A stretch of DNA of 64,000 nt from Enterococcus_E cecorum_B (GCA_946499615.1 CAMMST010000004.1:1-64000), one strand, 5' to 3'. Counted from the first letter of the stretch, positions 12,565 to 21,721 are shown. The notes: generated by a model not told the origin, from the sequence alone. Numbers and translations: made by a program.

Positions 12565-15240
12565 GTGGATAACCAATTAGTCGGGACAATTGTAGCTACA
12601 TTTTTTGAGAATCCACGTAATTTTTTCAAAGTATTGCTAGTGAAAATTCAGGAGAAAGACTTTGATTTTGCGGAAAAAGAAATCGTCGTGACGGGTACTT
12701 TTGGCCAAATCCAAGAAGGGGAAAGCTATGAGTTTAAGGGTACTTTAGTGACGCATCCACGATATGGGTTACAATTCCAGTCGCAGAGTTATTCACAAAG
12801 TCAGCCTACTTCACAAAATGGCTTGATTGCGTATTTTTCCAGTGATCGTTTTCCAGGGATTGGGAAGAAGTTAGCGGCAAATATTGTCGATGCTTTAGGT
12901 GAAGACGCGATTGAGACGATTATTCAAAATCCGGATTGTTTAGCCCAAGTGAGCGGTCTAACGGAAGCCAAACAAAAAATGGTTGCTGATGTCGTTGCCC
13001 AAAATCATGGAATGGATAAAGTGATTGTGGGATTAACCAAGTATGGCTTTGGGAGTCAGCTGTCCTTTGCGATTTATCAAAAATATCAAAATCAAGCACT
13101 AGAAGTTATTGAAACCAATCCTTATCAATTAGTGGAAGATATTGATGGGATTGGCTTTAAGCGTGCGGATTATCTAGCAAGTCAACTCGGGATAGCAGAT
13201 GATAGTAAAGAACGTTTGCGAGCGGCCGTGATTCATCAGCTTTTTCAGTCTTGTATCGAAAATGGCAATACTTATGTGACGGCCCAAGAGTTATTGGAAT
13301 CAACTATTCGCTTATTAGAAGAAAGTCGACCTGTTGAGATTATGCCCAATGATTTAGCCGATGTGATTATGGAGATGACGCAAGAAGGGGTTATTCAACA
13401 AGACGGGATGAATTTGTATGAAAATAGTTTGTTCTTCTCGGAATATGGGATTAGCACCTCAATTAATCATTTGTTGAATCGTAAAAAAGAAATCAATTAT
13501 CCTAAAGAAAAAATTGAAAAAGCCTTGCGAAAAGTTGAAAAACGTCTGGGCATTTCTTATGGGGCTTCTCAAATAGAGGCGATTCATGCGGCAATTACCT
13601 CTCCATTATTTATTTTAACGGGCGGTCCAGGGACAGGAAAGACCACAGTGGTTAATGGGATTGTGCAGCTATTTGCGGAATTAAATGAGCTTGATTTAGC
13701 AGTTCATAAGTATACGGAGACGACTTTTCCGATTCTATTAGCGGCGCCGACTGGACGAGCTGCCAAACGGATGAATGAAACAACTGGCCTGCCTAGTGGG
13801 ACGATTCATCGCTTGTTAGGTCTTAATGGTAAAGAGCGCAAACCTTTAGTCGAGGTCAATGAGTTAGAAGGTGGGCTGTTAATTGTCGATGAAATGTCGA
13901 TGGTCGATACGTGGCTAGCCAATATGCTCTTTAAGTCGATTAATGAAAATATGCAAGTGATTTTGGTTGGTGATAAGGATCAATTGCCATCAGTGGGACC
14001 AGGTCAAGTATTGCACGATTTATTAAGTGTGCCTGCGATTCCACAAGCTGAATTAACCGAGATTTATCGTCAAGGGGAGGGCTCGAGCATTATTCCTTTA
14101 GCCCACGAAATCAAAGAAGGACGCCTACCAGAAAATTTCGTTACAAAACAGCCAGATCGCAGTTTTATTTCTTGTCAAGCGAGTCAAATTGAAGGGGTGA
14201 TTTCGCAAATTGTCCAAAAAGCGAAGGAAAAAGGCTTTACCTCTCAAGATATTCAAGTGCTGGCACCGATGTATCGCGGAACGGCCGGAATCGATGCTTT
14301 AAATCAAATGATGCAAGAAATCTTTAATCCATTAACTCCTGGAAAAAAAGAAGTGCAGTTTAATGAAGTGAGTTATCGAATTGGCGATAAAGTCTTACAG
14401 TTGGTGAATTCCGCGGAACTTAATGTTTTTAATGGTGATATGGGCATTATTGTCGGGATTATTGAAGCCAAATATGCCGAAAGTAAGATGGATGAGTTAG
14501 TGATTGCTTTTGATAGTAATGAAGTGACTTACCCGCGTAATGAATGGAATCAGATTACGTTGGCTTATTGCTGTTCGATTCATAAGTCGCAAGGTAGTGA
14601 GTTTAATATGGTGATTTTGCCGATGGTGCGCCAATATTCGCGGATGTTGCAGCGAAATTTATTGTATACAGCGGTGACACGAAGTAAAGAGCGTTTGATT
14701 TTACTAGGCGAGGTCGAGGCCTTTCAAACTTGTGTGACGCATGTATCTGCTAACCGCCAGACGACTTTGGCCAAGCGGATTTTAGAGCACGATCAGATGA
14801 CAGATATGATGTATTTGAAAGTACAACAGTATGAAGATGCGATGTATAGCGATGATTCTCATGAAGCGGTCGAAGTTAAGCCAATCCGCACCGTCAAAGA
14901 TAAAATAGCTGAAAATCAAGGGGAAGCGGGACAAACCTCATTTGAATCACCAGCCAGTGAGCCAATCATTAAAGTCAAAGAATCAGCGAGTGAAGTGATG
15001 GACTTATTTGCTGTTGAAGAGACTCAAGTCATTGATTATGCGACCGTGGCTGATGCGCCCAAAGATGTCATTGTTGAAGAAAAAACACCAGATTTAGCTG
15101 AAAGTAGCACGGATGAAGTTGCAATGGTAAAAGAGCAAGCCGCATTACCTGAATATTTAACCGCTGCAGTGATTCAAAGTGGCCAAATTGATCCGATGAT
15201 AGGGATGGAAAATATTAGTCCATATGATTTTATGAAATAA
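12565..15240 (+). CDS. recD2: ATP-dependent DNA helicase RecD2
   Basis: A superfamily 1B 5'-3' helicase not tied to RecBC. The N-terminal OB and helix-hairpin-helix region includes FPGIGKKLAANIVDALG and DIDGIGFKRADYLA. The motor has Walker A GGPGTGKTTVVNG (about residue 350), DEMSMVD (Walker B), GDKDQLPSVGPG, and the C-terminal YTAVTRSKERLIL. An acidic C-terminal extension of over 100 residues follows the helicase core and makes the protein about 891 aa, longer than many RecD2 proteins. I chose GTG 12565 because GAGGTGA lies 5 nt upstream; GTG 12556 sits inside that site. Confidence 0.92.
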   Translation: MDNQLVGTIVATFFENPRNFFKVLLVKIQEKDFDFAEKEIVVTGTFGQIQEGESYEFKGTLVTHPRYGLQFQSQSYSQSQPTSQNGLIAYFSSDRFPGIGKKLAANIVDALGEDAIETIIQNPDCLAQVSGLTEAKQKMVADVVAQNHGMDKVIVGLTKYGFGSQLSFAIYQKYQNQALEVIETNPYQLVEDIDGIGFKRADYLASQLGIADDSKERLRAAVIHQLFQSCIENGNTYVTAQELLESTIRLLEESRPVEIMPNDLADVIMEMTQEGVIQQDGMNLYENSLFFSEYGISTSINHLLNRKKEINYPKEKIEKALRKVEKRLGISYGASQIEAIHAAITSPLFILTGGPGTGKTTVVNGIVQLFAELNELDLAVHKYTETTFPILLAAPTGRAAKRMNETTGLPSGTIHRLLGLNGKERKPLVEVNELEGGLLIVDEMSMVDTWLANMLFKSINENMQVILVGDKDQLPSVGPGQVLHDLLSVPAIPQAELTEIYRQGEGSSIIPLAHEIKEGRLPENFVTKQPDRSFISCQASQIEGVISQIVQKAKEKGFTSQDIQVLAPMYRGTAGIDALNQMMQEIFNPLTPGKKEVQFNEVSYRIGDKVLQLVNSAELNVFNGDMGIIVGIIEAKYAESKMDELVIAFDSNEVTYPRNEWNQITLAYCCSIHKSQGSEFNMVILPMVRQYSRMLQRNLLYTAVTRSKERLILLGEVEAFQTCVTHVSANRQTTLAKRILEHDQMTDMMYLKVQQYEDAMYSDDSHEAVEVKPIRTVKDKIAENQGEAGQTSFESPASEPIIKVKESASEVMDLFAVEETQVIDYATVADAPKDVIVEEKTPDLAESSTDEVAMVKEQAALPEYLTAAVIQSGQIDPMIGMENISPYDFMK

Positions 15241-15246
15241 GCTTGA

Positions 15247-15290
15247 GAGATACACATTTTCTTGGTGGAAGGTGTGTATTTCTTTTTCTT
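15247..15290 (+). terminator. Terminator of trmL-recD2 operon
   Basis: GAGATACACA pairs with TGTGTATTTC (one G-U) and is followed by a T-rich run TTTTTCTT. Confidence 0.65.
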
Positions 15291-15340
15291 ATTTTTTCTA
15301 AAGTCGATGAAAAATTAATGAAACGTGCTAGAATCTATGC

Positions 15341-15346
15341 TATACT
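15341..15346 (+). promoter_or_regulatory. asnB promoter, extended -10
   Basis: TGCTATACT is an extended -10 box with a weak ATGAAA -35 at 17 nt. Confidence 0.45.
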
Positions 15347-15408
15347 TGAAGTCGATTGAAAATTTTAGTTAATAACTTTTTGAAATAGATGAAAGAAGGA
15401 TTATTCAT

Positions 15409-17292
15409 ATGTGTGGTATCGTAGGGTTTATTAACCAACAATCCGATTTACAAGAAAAGAAACGAATTGTCAATGCGATGATGGATACAATTATTCACCG
15501 TGGTCCGAATAGTAGTGGGGAACACGTCGATGAAGGCGCGGCACTTGGATTTCGTCGTTTAAGTATCATTGACTTAGAAGGTGGTAGTCAACCAATTTAT
15601 AATGAAGACGGGACTAAAGTAATTACCTTCAATGGTGAAATCTATAACCATCGTATTTTACGTGAAGAACTAAAAAAAGCAGGTCATATCTTTAAAACCC
15701 ATGCTGATACAGAAGTGTTACTGCATGGCTATGAAGAATGGGGTGCGGAATTATTACAAAAAGTTCGTGGGATGTTTGCCTTTGTTATTTGGGATACAAA
15801 AACCCAAACTTTATTTGGTGCTCGCGATCATTTCGGGATTAAACCATTTTATTATGCGCAAATGAATGGCACGTTTATGTATGGTTCAGAAATTAAGAGC
15901 TTTTTAAAACATCCCGATTTCGTCAAAGAATTGAATAAAGAAGCCTTAAAACCTTACATGACTTTCCAATATTCTGCTTTAGATGAAACATTCTTTAAAG
16001 GAGTTTTCCGGATTAAAGAAGGGCATTATTTCACTTATCATCAAGGCGAATTAAAAATCGAACAATATTGGGATGTTGCTGATAATGAACAAGATATGAC
16101 TTTAGAGCAAACGGTGGATTTGATTGACGATACTGTAGTTAAATCTATTGAAGCACACCAAATCGCTGACGTTGAAGTAGGTTCATTTCTTTCTAGTGGG
16201 GTAGACTCAAGTTATGTAACTAGTGTTTTACGCCCAGAACATTCTTATTCAATTGGGTTTGGCGATGAAAGTTACAATGAATCTGTTCAAGCGCGTCAAT
16301 TAACCGATATGATTGGCTTAAATAATACCTCAACAGTGATTAAAGGGGAAGAAGCCTTTGAAATGTTCCCAATTATTCAATATCACTTAGATGAACCAGA
16401 TTCTAATCCTTCTTGTGTACCTTTGTATTTCTTAGCAGAGTTAGCTAGTCGTGATGTACGTGTCGTATTAAGTGGGGAAGGCGCCGATGAATTATTTGCC
16501 GGTTATGTCAATTATGGTTTCTTCACTCGTTCTAAAGCTGTCCGTGTCTTTACGAATGGCTTGAAGAAATTACCAAAACGTGCGCGCTACTTTATCGCAA
16601 GTAAGTTGAAGAACAAACATTTCCATGGTAGCTTCCACATGTATACCAACCTTGCGCCAGCGGAAGAATTCTTTATTGGTCAAGCAAAGGTCTTTGAAGA
16701 AGCGGAAACCACTCGTTATCTTCAACCTAAGTATCAAAAGAGCCCAACTGTGAAACAAATTGTCGATGAAAATTATCGTCGAGTGGTTGATCGTAGTGAA
16801 ATTAGAAAAATGCAATATTTAGATATTCACCAATGGATGCCAAAAGATATCTTATTAAAAGCTGATAAGATGTCGATGGCGCACTCTTTAGAATTACGGG
16901 TCCCATTATTGGATATTGAAGTGATGCGTACGGCTGAAAAAGTGCCAACAAAATACCTAATTAATGAAGAAAATACCAAATTTGCTTTCCGTCAAGCAGC
17001 AAGTCGTCATTTGCCAGAAGAATGGTATAATCGTGAAAAAATTGGTTTCCCTGTACCAATTAAAGACTGGTTGCGTGAAGAAAAATATTACAAACATGTG
17101 CGTGAATTATTTAGTGCAGATTTTGTTGAAGAATTCTTTAATCAAGAAGCCATTTTACGTTTATTAGATGATAACTTTGCAGGAAAAGTGGATGAACGCC
17201 GTAAGATTTGGACCATTTTCACTTTCTTAACTTGGTATAAAGTGTACTTCATTCAAGATGGTAGCAAACCAGCAGTAGAAAAAATTGCCTAA
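15409..17292 (+). CDS. asnB: Asparagine synthase (glutamine-hydrolysing)
   Basis: A 627-aa two-domain enzyme making asparagine from aspartate, ATP and glutamine. The N-terminal Ntn glutaminase keeps catalytic Cys2 (MCGIVGF) and the RRLSIIDLEGG and NGEIYNH loops. The C-terminal synthetase has the PP-loop SSGVDSSYV and LSGEGADELFAGY, then DKMSMAHSLELRVPLLD. GAAAGAAGG precedes the ATG. It is monocistronic, with a terminator straight after the stop. Confidence 0.95.
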   Translation: MCGIVGFINQQSDLQEKKRIVNAMMDTIIHRGPNSSGEHVDEGAALGFRRLSIIDLEGGSQPIYNEDGTKVITFNGEIYNHRILREELKKAGHIFKTHADTEVLLHGYEEWGAELLQKVRGMFAFVIWDTKTQTLFGARDHFGIKPFYYAQMNGTFMYGSEIKSFLKHPDFVKELNKEALKPYMTFQYSALDETFFKGVFRIKEGHYFTYHQGELKIEQYWDVADNEQDMTLEQTVDLIDDTVVKSIEAHQIADVEVGSFLSSGVDSSYVTSVLRPEHSYSIGFGDESYNESVQARQLTDMIGLNNTSTVIKGEEAFEMFPIIQYHLDEPDSNPSCVPLYFLAELASRDVRVVLSGEGADELFAGYVNYGFFTRSKAVRVFTNGLKKLPKRARYFIASKLKNKHFHGSFHMYTNLAPAEEFFIGQAKVFEEAETTRYLQPKYQKSPTVKQIVDENYRRVVDRSEIRKMQYLDIHQWMPKDILLKADKMSMAHSLELRVPLLDIEVMRTAEKVPTKYLINEENTKFAFRQAASRHLPEEWYNREKIGFPVPIKDWLREEKYYKHVRELFSADFVEEFFNQEAILRLLDDNFAGKVDERRKIWTIFTFLTWYKVYFIQDGSKPAVEKIA

Positions 17293-17297
17293 ATTCA

Positions 17298-17334
17298 AAG
17301 CTCGATTATCTGTGAAAAGGTAGTCGGGCTTTTT
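17298..17334 (+). terminator. asnB terminator
   Basis: AAGCTCGA pairs with TCGGGCTT (one G-U) and is followed by TTTT. Confidence 0.7.
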
Positions 17335-17419
17335 AAATGCGAAAAAACGAGGTTGCCACAAAAGTATTTTAGTAAGATAATCAAAAAAGAAATCCTTATG
17401 ATGAAATAAATAATCAATA

Positions 17420-17478
17420 AAAAAATAAAATCCGAATATTCAACTTGATTAATAAAATCAACGATGAATGTTCGGATT
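17420..17478 (-). terminator. Terminator of the lipid kinase gene
   Basis: On the minus strand AATCCGAACATTCA pairs with TGAATATTCGGATT over 14 bp (one wobble), with an inner TTGATT/AATCAA pairing, and ends in TTTTATTTTTTT. It lies about 50 nt past the stop of the minus-strand gene. Confidence 0.75.
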
Positions 17479-17503
17479 ATTTATATATTCATTTTTTATT
17501 AGA

Positions 17504-17521
17504 GACTAATGGGTCAGCCCC
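17504..17521. repeat. 18-bp repeated motif, copy 2
   Basis: GACTAATGGGTCAGCCCC, identical to 38-55, again immediately downstream of a minus-strand gene. Confidence 0.5.
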
Positions 17522-17527
17522 GTTGCA

Positions 17528-18490
17528 TTAATACCAAAATAGCTGTTTTTGTGTGTTGAAGGTGATGTCAAAGCTGCGTTCACCCATTTCTTCGCCATCT
17601 GCTTGTCCGTGTTGGGCGATGGTCGAAACGATTTTTATCTTATTGGCTTGGAAATAATGGCAGAATTTCTTATCTAAATGTGTTTTGCGGAAAATGTGAA
17701 AAGCAATCCAGGGCACTAATAGCCAAGATGGTTTTTCAATGACGACTAAATCGACTTTTTCATTATGCACGGAAGCATTAGGCGCAATCGGCACGCCACC
17801 ACCAAAGTATGGATGATTGGAAGTGGTGCATAAATAAGTCTTGGGATAGCTGTATTGTTTGCCATTCGCCTCGACTAAAATTGGGAAAGGACGCTGTTTC
17901 ATCAAAGTACGGATAACAGATGATAAATAAGAAAAAGAATGCAAATTAAATTTTTGTAGCAGTCCTTTGATTTTTGAGTGATTGGTCTCATAGACAATCG
18001 CCGCATCTAGGCCAATACCAATATTATTGAGTGCCAAACCTTCTTCTTGATAGATTTCTTCTATATAATGTATGATGCTACATTCGCGCGGTTCTTTTGT
18101 TGCGATGATTTGCTTCATAATGGCAATCGGATCTCGGGTTAAGCCTAAGCCGCGCGCAAAATCATTACCAGAACCAGCAGGAATATAGGCAATGGGAATT
18201 TGTTTATTTAAACGATATAATTCATTGACCACCTGATGAATCGTACCATCGCCGCCAATCACGACTAATAATGGGTAGACTTCATCTGGGGGCATTTTTT
18301 CATCAAAAATTTTTAAATCATGGACGGCCATTTCTTGGATTAAGCGGCGTTCATGATCAGGATGGCTAGTAAAACGGGCACTGTAGGGAAGTTTGGCAGC
18401 TTTTAGATATTGAATCACTTGCTCACCAGCTATCCGCCCTTGACCACCGCCAGAATTAGGATTCACTAATAAATGATAAAATAATTCCAT
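17528..18490 (-). CDS. Diacylglycerol/lipid kinase, DagK-YegS family
   Basis: A 320-aa lipid kinase of the DAGK catalytic family, which phosphorylates diacylglycerol or related lipids and recycles the glycerolipid left from lipoteichoic acid synthesis. Visible motifs are NPNSGGGQG near the N-terminus, VIGGDGTIHQVVNEL (ATP site), IPAGSGNDFARGLG, and GIGLDAAI with a C-terminal DGEEMG. ATG 18490 is preceded by GGAAG. It is divergent from the CBS-domain gene and has its own terminator. Confidence 0.88.
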   Translation of the reverse strand: MELFYHLLVNPNSGGGQGRIAGEQVIQYLKAAKLPYSARFTSHPDHERRLIQEMAVHDLKIFDEKMPPDEVYPLLVVIGGDGTIHQVVNELYRLNKQIPIAYIPAGSGNDFARGLGLTRDPIAIMKQIIATKEPRECSIIHYIEEIYQEEGLALNNIGIGLDAAIVYETNHSKIKGLLQKFNLHSFSYLSSVIRTLMKQRPFPILVEANGKQYSYPKTYLCTTSNHPYFGGGVPIAPNASVHNEKVDLVVIEKPSWLLVPWIAFHIFRKTHLDKKFCHYFQANKIKIVSTIAQHGQADGEEMGERSFDITFNTQKQLFWY

Positions 18491-18647
18491 ACTTAACTTC
18501 CATTTCTAAAAAATCATTCCTAGCTATTATAGCACGATGTTAAAATAATACAAAGCAATTAACCTAAAAAGATGGCTAGAATCATTCCCATTTTGAGTGA
18601 AACTATAGTATAATAAAAAGAGAATAAAAAAGGTCAGGGTGATTTTT

Positions 18648-19289
18648 ATGTTATTGAAATCCATGGTATATAAAAAAGAAAATTTAACAACGGTCAAAGA
18701 AACCAATACATTAAGAGAAGCGTTGGATATCCTTGAAGAATCAGGCTTTAGATGTGTGCCGATTTTAGATGAAACCGGACGCATTTTCCGTGGAAATATT
18801 TATAAAATGCATATTTATCGTCACATTGCAAATGGTGGAGATATGAATCTACCTGTTACATATTTGTTGAAGAATGCGACAAAATTTATCTACTTAAATT
18901 CTTCTTTCTTTAAGGTTTTCTTTACCATTAAAGAATTACCTTATATTGCTGTGTTGGACGAACAAAATCAGTTTTATGGGATTTTAACCCACAGTTCTTT
19001 ATTAAATATGCTTTCTCAGTCATGGAATGTCAATCAAGGAAGCTATGTGTTGACGGTAGCTTCTCCTGGTAAACGTGGGGAATTTGCGACGATTGGTAAG
19101 ATTATTTCTAAGTATGCTAGCATTGCGAGTTGTATCACCCTTGATTTAGAAAATGAACAGTTTGTCCGTCGTACGTTATTTACCCTTCCTAAAGAGGTCG
19201 ATAAAGAAACTTGTGATAAAATCGTAGCAGCCCTAGAAAGCAAACATTTCCGTGTGGTCGATGTAGAAGATTTGTCTGAAAGTCGTTAA
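18648..19289 (+). CDS. CBS-ACT domain protein, possible c-di-AMP binder (CbpA-like)
   Basis: A 213-aa cytosolic protein with two CBS motifs (about residues 1-135; TLREALDILEESGFRCVPIL and YIAVLDEQNQFYGILTHSSL) and a C-terminal ACT-like domain (about 140-205; YVLTVASPGKRGEFATIGKI). The CBS-ACT order matches the Listeria cyclic-di-AMP-binding protein CbpA. Binding here is inferred from architecture only. ATG 18648 is preferred to the GTG nine bases upstream, since GGGTGA lies 5 nt before it. TATAGTATAAT just upstream is a likely -10 region. Confidence 0.75.
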   Translation: MLLKSMVYKKENLTTVKETNTLREALDILEESGFRCVPILDETGRIFRGNIYKMHIYRHIANGGDMNLPVTYLLKNATKFIYLNSSFFKVFFTIKELPYIAVLDEQNQFYGILTHSSLLNMLSQSWNVNQGSYVLTVASPGKRGEFATIGKIISKYASIASCITLDLENEQFVRRTLFTLPKEVDKETCDKIVAALESKHFRVVDVEDLSESR

Positions 19290-19310
19290 TGATGTCGATA
19301 AGGTAAGTGG

Positions 19311-19339
19311 TTGACAGTTTGTTAAAAGCGTGATACTTT
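19311..19339 (+). promoter_or_regulatory. Promoter of rpmG-secE
   Basis: TTGACA (19311-19316), 17 nt, TACTTT (19334-19339). Confidence 0.6.
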
Positions 19340-19376
19340 AACATTAATGTATTTCAAATGGAAGGGTGAGATGAAT

Positions 19377-19532
19377 ATGGCAGTCAAAAAAGCAGCCTTA
19401 GCTTGTTCCGTTTGTGGTTCACGTAATTACTCTAAAGCGGTTAGTACGAGTAGAAATGCCAATAAACGCTTAGAGATTAATAAGTTTTGTAAATATTGTA
19501 ATCAGTATACTTTACATCGTGAAACTAAGTAG
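19377..19532 (+). CDS. rpmG: 50S ribosomal protein L33, zinc-binding form
   Basis: A 51-aa ribosomal protein. Two cysteine pairs (CSVCG and CKYC) make it the zinc-ribbon type, which zinc limitation can replace with a cysteine-free paralogue in Firmicutes. The ATG at 19377 is preferred to the one six bases earlier because GGGTGAG lies at proper spacing. rpmG directly followed by secE and nusG is a conserved order. Confidence 0.92.
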   Translation: MAVKKAALACSVCGSRNYSKAVSTSRNANKRLEINKFCKYCNQYTLHRETK

Positions 19533-19547
19533 GAGGAAGTAAGTGGC

Positions 19548-19718
19548 ATGAAGTTTATTAAAAGCGTGATTGACGAAATGAAACGTGTGACTTGGCCAAC
19601 CAAACAACAATTACGTAAAGATACCATTGTCGTAATCGAAACTTCAATTATCTTTGCGGTGATGTTCTTTGTGATGGATACGGTCATTCAAAATTTATTA
19701 GCATTGATTTTGAAATAA
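19548..19718 (+). CDS. secE: Preprotein translocase subunit SecE
   Basis: A 56-aa single-span membrane protein that clamps SecY in the translocon. It has the amphipathic DEMKRVTWPTKQQL segment diagnostic of the family, then one transmembrane helix (about residues 28-53). AGGAGG precedes the ATG, 15 nt after rpmG. Its short length is normal for Gram-positive SecE. Confidence 0.93.
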   Translation: MKFIKSVIDEMKRVTWPTKQQLRKDTIVVIETSIIFAVMFFVMDTVIQNLLALILK

Positions 19719-19724
19719 TCGAAA

Positions 19725-19757
19725 AGCGGGTCGATTTTGGCTCGCTTTTTTGCTTGA
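19725..19757 (+). terminator. Terminator after secE
   Basis: AAGCGGGT pairs with GGCTCGCTT (with G-U pairs) and is followed by T6. It separates rpmG-secE from nusG. Confidence 0.6.
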
Positions 19758-19762
19758 TTGGT

Positions 19763-19831
19763 ATAGCAATTGTCTGTAAAGTTTGCTATACTGTGTCTGT
19801 AGATAAACTTCAGGTGGCCTGAGGTTTTTTT
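19763..19831 (+). promoter_or_regulatory. nusG promoter and early terminator-like hairpin
   Basis: TATAGCAA and TTTGCTATA form an inverted repeat (19762-19790) whose right arm includes an extended -10, TGCTATACT (19784-19792). About 14 nt further, AACTTCAGG pairs with CCTGAGGTT (19806-19826) and is followed by T7, a terminator-like hairpin near the 5' end of the nusG transcript. It could be an attenuator or a 5' stabilising stem. Confidence 0.5.
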
Positions 19832-19872
19832 GTTAGGTTGCAAATAAGAGAAAACAAAGATAGGAGAAAACA

Positions 19873-20415
19873 ATGGAAACTTTTGAAAAACAATGGTACG
19901 TCTTACACACTTATTCTGGATATGAAAATAAAGTAAAAGCGAACATTGAATCACGTGCACAAAGCATGCGTATGGGGGATTACATTTTCCGCGTGGTTGT
20001 TCCTGAAGAAAAAGAAACAGAAATCAAAAACGGTAAGTCAAAAGAAATCGTTCATAAAACTTTCCCAGGTTACGTCTTAGTGGAAATGGTCATGACAGAT
20101 GAATCTTGGTATATCGTTCGTAATACGCCTGGTGTTACTGGTTTTGTTGGTAGTCATGGCGCAGGAAGTAAACCAGCACCATTATTACCAGAAGAAATCA
20201 ATTCAATTTTACGCTCTATCGGTATGAGCACACGTACTTCTGATTTAGAAGTAAGCTTAGGTGATACGGTGAAAATCATTGAAGGTGCGTTTGCTGGTAT
20301 GGAAGGTCAAGTAGTTGAAATTGACGATGAAAAACAAAAATTAAAAGTAAATATCGATATGTTCGGCCGCGAAACAAGTGCTGAACTAGATTTTGATCAA
20401 GTCGATAATATTTAA
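19873..20415 (+). CDS. nusG: Transcription termination/antitermination factor NusG
   Basis: A 180-aa two-domain factor that binds RNA polymerase and influences pausing, termination and coupling. The NGN domain opens with KQWYVLHTYSGYENKVK and includes FPGYVLVEM and RNTPGVTGFVG. The KOW domain follows (GDTVKIIEGAFAGMEGQVVEI, about residues 126-146). AGGAG precedes the ATG. Length is normal. It ends with a strong terminator. Confidence 0.96.
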   Translation: METFEKQWYVLHTYSGYENKVKANIESRAQSMRMGDYIFRVVVPEEKETEIKNGKSKEIVHKTFPGYVLVEMVMTDESWYIVRNTPGVTGFVGSHGAGSKPAPLLPEEINSILRSIGMSTRTSDLEVSLGDTVKIIEGAFAGMEGQVVEIDDEKQKLKVNIDMFGRETSAELDFDQVDNI

Positions 20416-20445
20416 TATTAGCCTTTCTTACAATATTTCATAAAC

Positions 20446-20477
20446 AAGCGGTACTTTCAGTGAGTATCGCTTTTTTT
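20446..20477 (+). terminator. nusG terminator
   Basis: AAGCGGTACT pairs with AGTATCGCTT (one G-U), followed by T7. Confidence 0.8.
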
Positions 20478-20489
20478 AGGAAGTGTTTT

Positions 20490-20545
20490 GGATAAATGAT
20501 GGCCAAGTGCTACTGAGGCAGATAGCGAGCATTTAGGCTTTATCC
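20490..20545. repeat. Imperfect inverted repeat before rbsR
   Basis: GGATAAA and TTTATCC enclose GGCC/GGCT and GTGCT/AGCAT pairings, making a 56-nt hairpin with no T-run. It lies between the nusG terminator and rbsR. Role unknown. Confidence 0.4.
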
Positions 20546-20619
20546 GAAAACAAAAGGGACATACAAGGCTTATCAATCAAGCTTATTACATAGATTGTTT
20601 GTGAAAATGAGGTTGTGTC

Positions 20620-21609
20620 ATGAAAAAGAAAGTCACGATTAAAGAGGTTGCCGCTACATCAGGGGTTTCCATTGCGACAGTCTCACAGATTTTAAATGGA
20701 AATGCAGAAAAATTCAGCCCCAAAACGGTTGAAAAAGTGATGAATGCGAAAAATTCATTAGATTATCAGCCTGATTATTTTGCTCAGCGCATGGTGATGA
20801 AAAAGAGTAAGACAATCGGGGTTATGATTCCAGATATTACCAATCCATTTTTTTCTTTATTATTAAAAGGAATTGAAAAAGTAGTGTATGGGCAAAAATA
20901 TATTGTGATGCTTTGCGATGCTGATTTTAGTGTGCAAAAAGAAAGCGAGTATCTACAAGAGTTAATCCGTCGTGGAGTAGATGGTTTTATCATTGCGAGT
21001 TCGACGGTTTCTAATCAAACGTTAAGAGAGCAGTTAAGTAAAAATCAAATTCCTTATATTGTTTTAGACCAAAAGAAATCTGAAGGTGGAAGCGATGAAC
21101 TTTCAACGGATGATTTTACCGGAGGCGTGGTAGCTGCGAATCATCTGCGCAAACTTGGCCATGAAAAAGTAGCCTTGATTGGTCCACAAGATGCACCAAG
21201 CAATATTCAAACACGGATAGAAGGCTTTAAGACGGTTTATCCAGAATTTCTTTTTGTTAATCAGCCATTAACGCGCGAAGGTGGCAAGCAAGCAGCTGAA
21301 AAAATCATCGCTTCAGAGGTTAGTGCAGTTTTCGCTTTAAATGACGAGATTGCGCTTGGGTTGATGTATCAGTTGAAGCATTTAGGTAAAGTGATTCCTG
21401 ATGATTATAGTATCGTCGGTTATGATAATTCACCAATGTCTGAATACGTCACGCCTACACTTACTACCGTCTCACAGCCGATTTTTGAATTAGGTCAAAT
21501 AGCTGCGGAATTACTGCTTGAACGGATTCGTGATCCTAAGCAAGCCTGGGCGAGAAAAGTCTTACCTGTAGAATTAATAAAAAGAAATACAACAGCACAC
21601 TTGAAATAG
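20620..21609 (+). CDS. rbsR: Ribose operon repressor, LacI family
   Basis: A 329-aa LacI/GalR regulator. The helix-turn-helix is TIKEVAATSGVSIATVSQIL, the hinge helix follows YQPDYFAQRM, and the periplasmic-binding-like sugar domain contains GVMIPDITNPFFS and EGGKQAAEKI. It stands directly before rbsK-rbsD-rbsU, so ribose control is the natural reading. The twin TAAAACGTTTTA palindromes in front of rbsK are the probable binding sites. Confidence 0.9.
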   Translation: MKKKVTIKEVAATSGVSIATVSQILNGNAEKFSPKTVEKVMNAKNSLDYQPDYFAQRMVMKKSKTIGVMIPDITNPFFSLLLKGIEKVVYGQKYIVMLCDADFSVQKESEYLQELIRRGVDGFIIASSTVSNQTLREQLSKNQIPYIVLDQKKSEGGSDELSTDDFTGGVVAANHLRKLGHEKVALIGPQDAPSNIQTRIEGFKTVYPEFLFVNQPLTREGGKQAAEKIIASEVSAVFALNDEIALGLMYQLKHLGKVIPDDYSIVGYDNSPMSEYVTPTLTTVSQPIFELGQIAAELLLERIRDPKQAWARKVLPVELIKRNTTAHLK

Positions 21610-21669
21610 CTTACAAAGTGTGCTATATTCTTTTTGTAAAGTTTTAAAACGTTTTAATAAAACGTTTTA
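21601..21669 (+). promoter_or_regulatory. rbsK promoter with two RbsR operators
   Basis: TTGAAA (21601-21606), 17 nt, TATATT (21624-21629). Two perfect 12-bp palindromes TAAAACGTTTTA follow at 21645-21656 and 21658-21669, centres 13 bp apart and just after the expected start point, well placed to block transcription. The -35 box overlaps the 3' end of rbsR. Confidence 0.8.
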
Positions 21670-21721
21670 ACCAAAACGATTATCCGGATAAAAATATTTA
21701 GGTAAGGGAGCTTTTTTAATT

